This document shows positions 5,159 to 5,325 of a stretch of 5,325 nucleotides of DNA, piece by piece; within the stretch, counting starts at the first letter, position 1; each line of letters starts with the position of its first letter. The stretch covers positions 1-5,325 of the forward strand of contig MGCE01000129.1 of the NCBI GenBank assembly GCA_001790315.1, written 5' to 3'. The position numbers were made by a program, and so were the translations under genes. The notes under the pieces are model-generated. The model did not search any database and was not told where the DNA came from. It saw only the letters and a list, made by a program, of their open reading frames with translations. Source of the DNA: Candidatus Rokubacteria bacterium RIFCSPLOWO2_02_FULL_72_37 (lineage in GTDB: Bacteria > Methylomirabilota > Methylomirabilia > Rokubacteriales > CSP1-6).

Positions 5159-5325
5159 ATGGCTCGCGGGCTCCGTGCCCTCGCCTGCATGCTCGCGCTC
5201 GCCGTTGCCGGCTGCGCCGAGGCCCCGCCCTCCCCGCCGCTCGCGCTCCCGCTGGCCGAGCGCGACACCCTCCGGACCGTCGTGAAGCGCCAGTTCACGG
5301 CCTACGGCTTCACGCTGGAGAGCGG
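5159..5325 (+). CDS. Putative lipoprotein, N-terminal part (runs off right edge)
   Basis: The first 55 residues of an open frame are visible. The start reads MARGLRALACMLALAVAGC: a short positive n-region with Arg3 and Arg6, a hydrophobic core (7-17), and a lipobox VAGC with Cys19 as the predicted lipidated residue, cut by signal peptidase II. A Pro/Ala-rich linker follows (AEAPPSPPLALPLA), then a segment that appears to begin a folded domain (ERDTLRTVVKRQFTAYGFTL). Position +2 after the Cys is Ala, not Asp, so in a Gram-negative cell the usual rule would send it to the outer membrane. The start is well fixed by GGAGGAGG 6 nt upstream. The visible mature part is too short to name a family. 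Confidence 0.8.
   Translation, partial: MARGLRALACMLALAVAGCAEAPPSPPLALPLAERDTLRTVVKRQFTAYGFTLES

Overview
The window is a very GC-rich bacterial segment with G or C at most third codon positions, tight gene packing and overlapping start/stop codons. It looks like a Gram-negative-type, high-GC environmental bacterium: there is a lipoprotein with a lipobox, and a late menaquinone/ubiquinone gene set. A Rokubacteria- or deltaproteobacteria-like lineage is my guess from overall style; nothing in the window proves the taxon.

Layout: (1) 1-854, minus strand, is the N-terminal part of a PAS-GAF sensor that runs off the left edge. (2) 855-901 is a 47-bp divergent control region. (3) 902-4457, plus strand, is a compact probable operon: a half-length ArsP-type (COG0701) permease, a UbiD-family prenyl-FMN decarboxylase, a UbiA-family polyprenyltransferase and a UbiE/MenG methyltransferase. 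(4) 4454-5029, minus strand, is a convergent gene for a long heptad-repeat coiled-coil protein, built partly from near-identical 42-bp tandem DNA repeats. (5) 5030-5158 is a second divergent intergenic region. (6) 5159 to the right edge, plus strand, is the start of a small lipoprotein gene.

UbiA prenylates an aromatic acid, UbiD removes the carboxylate and UbiE/MenG methylates the ring, so the three enzymes form the tail of a respiratory quinone pathway. The UbiA homologue resembles the 'UbiA-other'/MqnP type, which fits the late steps of futalosine-pathway menaquinone synthesis better than classical ubiquinone synthesis. No UbiX flavin prenyltransferase, needed to make the UbiD cofactor, is in the window.

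The most unusual points are the apparent CTG start of the prenyltransferase, the permease at the head of the operon with its -10-like element almost touching its start codon, a possible one-base discrepancy in front of ubiE, and the recently amplified repeats in the coiled-coil gene. I saw no RNA gene, CRISPR array, insertion sequence or convincing undescribed system.
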